Source of the DNA: Siphonodentalium dalli | Lineage: Eukaryota > Mollusca > Scaphopoda > Gadilida > Siphonodentaliidae | DNA length: 64,000 nt | NCBI GenBank assembly: GCA_032622095.1 | Contig: CP136064.1 | Location: 188,529,794 to 188,593,793, forward strand | Direction of reading: 5' to 3' | Part shown: positions 58,721-64,000 of the stretch, piece after piece | How the letters are laid out: each line of letters opens with the position of its first letter | Position numbering within the stretch: position 1 is the first letter of the stretch | Translations under genes and position numbers: made by a program | Notes under the pieces: model-generated | What the model saw: the letters and a program-made list of their open reading frames with translations, nothing else | Told to the model about the DNA's origin: nothing | Databases searched by the model: none

Positions 58721-60819
58721 GAGGAGCATATACATCACTTAAGACTTGTATTATGAGTGTCTAACAGTAATTGTTTGCAAATATCTTGGGAATTCGGCAC
58801 TTCTCCACTAAAACAAGAAGACATAAGCTATAAACCTTCATGTCAGCTGAACAGACACAAGATGTAAAATTTGAATCAAGGTTCTGCGATCATGAGCTGT
58901 ATTGATCCCCGAATCTTACAATCCAATTCTCGGTCCATAAGTGCCGTGAAGATATTTGTTAATTGCCTGGTTCTTGTAGGTTATCTGTAAGTTAAATCTT
59001 TTCACCGCTTTCTTCTATTGGGAATTGGGTTCTATAAAATGGCTTTTCAGGAACCTCCCAGTTTAATCGACATAATGACATATGTGTTCACCCTGGTATA
59101 GCATTTGGAGGTTCTGAGAGCATTTTGTATTGATTATTTCCAATCCGGTGACATTTTTTCATCAGTTTTCATTAAACTATTTCACAGGACTAAATAAAAT
59201 GTTTACAAGAAACTATATGTCAAGAACTCTGATGGTGGTTTAAATATTTTAGCTGGGATCATATTATTCATACATGGTGTCATGTACTTCCTACATGACG
59301 ATTGCCTTTCTTTTAACCATTTTTGGCTCATTTGTTCTTAGCGTATTAGTGTATGATGAAAATTTTGTAGAACTGGGATCCTTGGAATATTGACTATATT
59401 GATTGCCAAATCAAGATGCATTGAAGTGATATAAAAATAGAACTTTGAACATGGTGTTTGGGTCCCAAACAAACAACAGCCATTTGCACAGTATGGAACA
59501 GAAGAAAGTGTTCCATGTTAGAGCATTTGTTTCACTTTTATGCGAAAAATTTAAAACAGCCAGAAAATGGCTCTGACCATGGCAATTATTTTTTAGAGCA
59601 TATGAAGCGGTATATTAATATTTTGTTTATTTATCAACCTATCTTATACCTCCTTCCAAATTACATAGACAAAATTTTGATACTGCCATGTGTGTTTAAG
59701 TAATGATATGTATATTTATCAGCAGATTTTAACAAGAATTTCCAACAATTTTGAATCCAACACACAAAAACAACCAGCCTTAGTCTTGGGGTCAGGACAC
59801 CAGAAGCACTAAAGGCCATCAGTCAGAATGAACTTTTCCCAATGCAACCAACAAATGCATTTGTACAACTGCTTGGGGGGGGGGTGCAGCCGCTCTAACC
59901 TCCCTCTGCTCAAATTATCCCCTCCCATTCCAACAAACATTTCATTGCAAATGAAAATAAGTCGACCTCATATTAACATGAAGCCTAATGCATAAGTTTC
60001 TGTGCACCAAAAGGTCAATACGTCAATAGTTAGACTTACGCCGATGGGCTCATTTAGCATCTTGTTAAATTGCATATGACATTTGCAGAGAAATTGGCAG
60101 CATTTAAGCAAATGACAGTGTATATATCCAAAATCGATACGCAATGCAAGTATTAATTAGTCTATTGTCTCCGGGTCATTAGTTTCACAACGGTCCCATG
60201 TATAAATAATATGCGATTATTGTTTGTATATCATTCTGATGATTGACATGGAGTCATATAATGATTTGGTTCAGTAATGCTGTGTTTTAATAGGTCTGTA
60301 TGATTCCTGTCTCTTATAGGTAAATATTATGTGTTATAAATAGTCTGGGTCAGTATAGAGCAACTAGTGGTTTAGAATTTATCTGTTTATAACTTGCATT
60401 ATATCTAAAATATTGTTTAAGTATTGAAATCATTGTTGGAGGCTAGTAGGTGTTTTGTATTTCATAAAATTTTGGCTATTAAGGTGTTCGCTAATTGCTG
60501 CAACCAAATATTTTGATAATATTACTAGTAAAATATTTTTAGAAAAAAATACACTAAAAGAAACTGAATGTCAAATTCAAAATCTGTTTAGAACATCAAA
60601 TTTGTATTAACACTAAATATCTCCCAATAAACAATATCTCCTGAAAATCCTGTGAATTAATTGGCCCTGTATTTAGTTTGTGAGACCAGTTTACAAACAA
60701 TTATATATCAAAGAAAGGGAGGTGGTTAGAAGTCCCTGCTATTTAAGCCATGAAGAATTAGCATTTTAGGTTCAAATATAAAAAAAAATTTCCTCAATCT
60801 GCGAGCGTTTGGTTATTGA
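58721..60819. other. Unassigned sequence
   Basis: Aside from a G-run at about 59874-59884, no gene or shared repeat is supported. Confidence 0.4.
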
Positions 60820-60925
60820 CCTTTATTCCAAAGTCCCAATACTCCAAAGACCCGGTACTACGAAGTTTCGATATTCCAAAGGCAAAATAGTCCAAAGGTC
60901 TAATACTCCAATGATCTTATACTCT
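60820..60925. repeat. Degenerate ATTCCAAAG/ATACTCCAAAGG array
   Basis: Seven to eight units of about 14 bp (AATACTCCAAAGACC, ATATTCCAAAGGC, TAATACTCCAATGATC). Two related units recur at 61245-61280. Confidence 0.75.
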
Positions 60926-61373
60926 AACATAGCCGTACGGGCGCCCAAATTTTTAAGGGGGCTGAGACTTTTTGCCTGAATTTTTTTACATGATATATTC
61001 ATGGTTGTAACATAAGTTTTTGTGCCTTGTATTTACCCAGAAATATAACAAATTATATTCAAGTTAACCTATAATATGTACCATTCGGCCACAATTTCCC
61101 CCATGAAATACCATTCAATTTGCCCAATACTTGCCCAAATTTGACAGAAAATATCTCCAATTTTCCTGAAAATTGCCCGAATTTTGAGCTTTCAAAACGT
61201 TTTGAGGGGGGGGGGGGGGCTGCTGCTTTCCTGCCTTCGGCAAATGTACTCTAAAGGCTAATTACTCTGAAGGTCCTACACTATAGTCAGAAAAATCAAA
61301 GAGGAGATTGTGTGTTGTTCTGAGATTTTGCATCATCTCAGTGTACCTTGGACTAGTGCAAACCTCTTTCATT

Positions 61374-61573
61374 TTAACCCTTTCATGATGGGAGCTGCGC
61401 TGGTGCAGCATTAAAGACCATGTGACAGTGCATTCTCTTATCATTCCCATAAGAAGCCTCACATATATAAGAGAATGCACTGGCTTACACTGTCGAGGTA
61501 TATATTGTTAGGCCAATGCATTCTCTTATATATGTGAGGTGCCATGTGGGCATATATAAGAGAATGCATTTAT
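61374..61573. mobile_element. Family C element, right end missing
   Basis: TTAACCCTTTCATGATGGG at the left. First hairpin partly deleted (TCTCTTATCATTCCC); second hairpin shortened (GAGGTGCCATGTGGGCATATA). The sequence leaves the family after AATGCATT. Confidence 0.8.
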
Positions 61574-62497
61574 ATTTCACTGTTAAAGACAAACTTTCCC
61601 CCATGAAAATTACTCTTAGTTACAGATTTTCGATCTTTTAGAAATGATCAATTTGATTAACAAATATTGGTGTGTATTTTGTTGATATTTGGTCGATTGG
61701 AAACGAAATATTTGCATCTACCATATGAGTCATGCATGGGTACTTAATTCAAATCCAACTCTTTATAATGTTGCCTTATTGTTGCCAGAGGTGCCTCAAG
61801 GGGTATAAAAACCGAAAATTTTGTCATTACAGACCAATGATACCATCTACATACAAGTTAAACTTTTCCTCCCACTGTAATATGTGCTACTGCCTCCAAT
61901 TTTGGTTTCCTAGCAGAAACACTATGCTGCTTTAAGTCTAGATTTGGTATCGAAATAAGGACCCTGTTTATTATAATTACAAAAAAGTTATTATTTTTAA
62001 ATGAAAATGACCTTTTTCTTTATATTTAAATCTTTGACTCAATTTGGATGCACCCCCAGCTAAATTAATTCATCCAAATTCACTTTTACTTTCTTGAAAA
62101 AGCAGGTTATTCTAGCTTTATGAAGTGATCATCGCTGTCATTTAAACTTTTGCCTAATCATCAGTGCATCAAAAAATCAATACAATGTTAGATCGCATCA
62201 GTTGTGTTTATTATATAAAGTGATGACATGTGTACAAATAACAGGTCAATATTGTTTGCATGTCATCGATGATTGGCTCACAATTGTTTCGCGATCGGCT
62301 ATGCGTTTCCATATATCGGTAGGTAACAGTACTTGCAGATGCATTCACCAGGCTTTTAATTACCAAAACTTGATTTTCTTCTGATTAAGATGCTAATGTA
62401 TAAAATAACTTTGTTTGAGATGATAGTAACACTTTCAAGACATTGTTGTCAGACATAAAATAATATACCCCTTTATTACATTTTTATATACCTGTTT
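61574..62497. other. Unassigned sequence
   Basis: No feature supported. Confidence 0.4.
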
Positions 62498-62888
62498 TTA
62501 GCTCACCTGAGACGAAGTCTCCGGTGGAGCTATAGTCATCACTCCTCGTCCGTCCGTCCATCCGTCCGTCCATCCGTCCGTCCGTCAACAATTCTTTGAA
62601 CATCTTCTCCTCTGGAACCGTAAGACCAAATGGGTTCATATTTGGTGTGGATGTTCCCTAGGTGACTCTCATTCCGATTTGTTCAAATGAGGTCACTGGG
62701 TCAAATAGTTGCGAAGCCAGGGCCATAACTCTGTAATTCTTACAACAACTTCTTCTCAAATTTCATTGGTCCGAATGGGTTCATATTTGGTACAAAGGGT
62801 CTTTGGGGGACTGTTATTCAGATTTGTTCAAATGAGGTCACTGGGTCGAATGTGGGCAGAGCCAGTGACATAACTAAAAAAAAAAAAG
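62498..62888. repeat. AGCTCACCTGAG/(GTCC)n molluscan repeat, second copy
   Basis: TTTTTAGCTCACCTGAGACG, (GTCC)n at about 62548-62585, then two CAGATTTGTTCAAATGAGG units. Ends in GACATAACT and an A-run (62877-62888). Same orientation and start as 570-1165. Confidence 0.83.
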
Positions 62889-63212
62889 CATGTTATAAAA
62901 TTTGAAAAAGTGACACCATTATAACATCTGCAGATTTATGAAACTTTAATCTTTAATCTTCTGAAATTACAGAAATATTCCATTACTCATCCCCCTCCCA
63001 CATGGCCCAGATGCACCCCCACCCTGCAGTGGCCTACACCCAACCAACATCCCTTCCAATGGATATCATTTCCAGCTTCCAACATTAATACCTGTTCTAT
63101 TAAAGTTGCAGATATCTCTTTGTGGATAGACAGAGAGAAACACAGGTCATTAATCAAGGAATACAATGTCACTGACAGCTTGTATAAACATACTGCTAGC
63201 AATTTAAACAAA

Positions 63213-63648
63213 CTGCCTGAATTTAGTGTGTCTGACATTTGCAGGTCAGAGAATCATTAATAAGAGGTACAATCTATCATGTATTTTTCAACATGGCAAA
63301 TAGGAGGTCTGTCATTTGCAGAATGAGGTCCCCAGAGGGTGAATTTAGTGATGCTATCCCACACAGTTGTTAGTTACATTTCCCTTCTAGGAAGTTTCTA
63401 TATCCCCTAATTTGCAGAATATAAAATTCATAATTGAGGTGTCCAATGGGTGAACATCAACTTCAACTGGGGAACTTCAATCTTATCCTAGGTCTGCCAT
63501 AGCAGTTGAGGGCCTTAGCAGAATGAGGTCCCCAGAGGGTGAATTTAGTGATGCTAGCCCACTGTGCAGGATAGCGTCACTAAAGTCACCCTCTGGGGGA
63601 CCTCATTCCGCAAATGACAGACACACTATCACACTATTTCAAGGCTTG
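63213..63648. mobile_element. Family B element with a rearranged left end
   Basis: GCCTGAATTTAGTGTGTCTG (63213) is the outer terminus; about 55 bp of other DNA follows, then TCTGTCATTTGCAGAATGAG starts the inner palindrome. The right end CAGACACACTATCACACTAT ... CAAGGCTTG is complete. The left palindrome lacks its returning strand. Confidence 0.75.
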
Positions 63649-63724
63649 ATTGTATAATACATTGTGTTGCTTGAGGCCAGGCACATACAATGTAGGAATA
63701 GGTGCACTATTTGCAGGCTTGCTC

Positions 63725-64000
63725 CTTTGGTTATTGTGGTTCAGATTTGTTCTATCAGGGTCACCAGGTCAAGTAGGTGCAAGGCCAGCTACATTACTCT
63801 TTCTCTACATAGTAATTCATGATGTGTCTTCTATGCAATAATCAAATGGCCTATTTTGCTTATATTTGGTATGAAATTACCTTTGTGAAAATGGGATCAC
63901 AAAGTCAAATAAGGGCAGAGCCAGAGACTATTTCACTACATAGTAATTCTTAAAATATGTTTGCAAGAACTGGTTGGCTTATTTAGCATGGAATGTTCTT
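63725..64000. repeat. Units of the CAGATTTGTTC tandem repeat
   Basis: TTCAGATTTGTTCTATCAGG, CATAGTAATTC and TTTGGTATGAAATTACC match the 155-bp unit of 570-1165; cut by the window end. Confidence 0.65.

Noticed and set aside
62987-63238. 83-codon - strand frame and the opposite + strand segment after GAAATTACAG
   Set aside because: I tested the + segment as the next CASK exon; the peptide is Pro/Thr-rich and does not resemble the expected GAVLAAV... sequence.

Overview
The window looks like A+T-rich intronic DNA of a marine mollusc, most likely a bivalve. The gene content is metazoan: short exons with GT-AG borders in one long gene. Three kinds of dispersed repeat recall those common in bivalve and gastropod genomes: the AGCTCACCTGAG/(GTCC)n type, the CCCCCGCCAAATTTAAAATTT type, and the GTGACCTTGACCTTGAAAT tandem type. 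The species cannot be fixed from the sequence alone.

Only one gene can be supported firmly. It is the + strand orthologue of CASK, the calcium/calmodulin-dependent serine protein kinase family scaffold of the MAGUK class. Five consecutive exons lie at 28125-28202, 29428-29603, 30351-30526, 44964-45089 and 53780-53860. They join in frame and cover the CaM-kinase-like domain from about helix D to the start of the calmodulin-binding tail. The hallmarks of this atypical kinase are visible: HRDLKPHC instead of HRDLKPEN, and GFG instead of DFG. Exons for the N-lobe and for the L27, PDZ, SH3 and guanylate kinase domains are not seen. The 28 kb before the first exon is therefore read as intron, and the gene continues past 64000.

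The rest is repeat. (A) A palindromic element with ends CAGTAATGCC and a TA target duplication occurs about sixteen times; one copy sits inside another repeat and shows its exact borders. (B) An element of about 450 bp whose two ends each fold into a hairpin occurs about nine times; the clearest copies have 8-bp target duplications. (C, D, E) Three families begin and end with TTAACCCTTT, in the style of piggyBac-type non-autonomous elements. (F) One element has GACCCGCCATATC termini. (G) A longer dispersed repeat has three copies. There is one clean hAT-type element with an 8-bp duplication (32670-33042) and one decayed L1/Tx1-like LINE fragment (about 52728-53320, - strand). Several long inverted repeats are present in a single copy here. 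A 131-bp tandem array (14354-14970) is dense in TCAAGGTCA nuclear-receptor half-sites.

Layout: 1-28124 is repeat-rich sequence upstream of the first visible exon. 28125-30526 holds three exons close together. 30527-44963 is a 14.4-kb intron with a GC-rich island, the hAT element and a weak candidate for antisense exons. 45090-53779 is an 8.7-kb intron with copies of repeat G and the LINE. 53861-64000 is the start of the next intron. The most notable system-level features are the number of near-perfect hairpin elements inside a transcribed gene and one hairpin module shared by three otherwise different transposon families.
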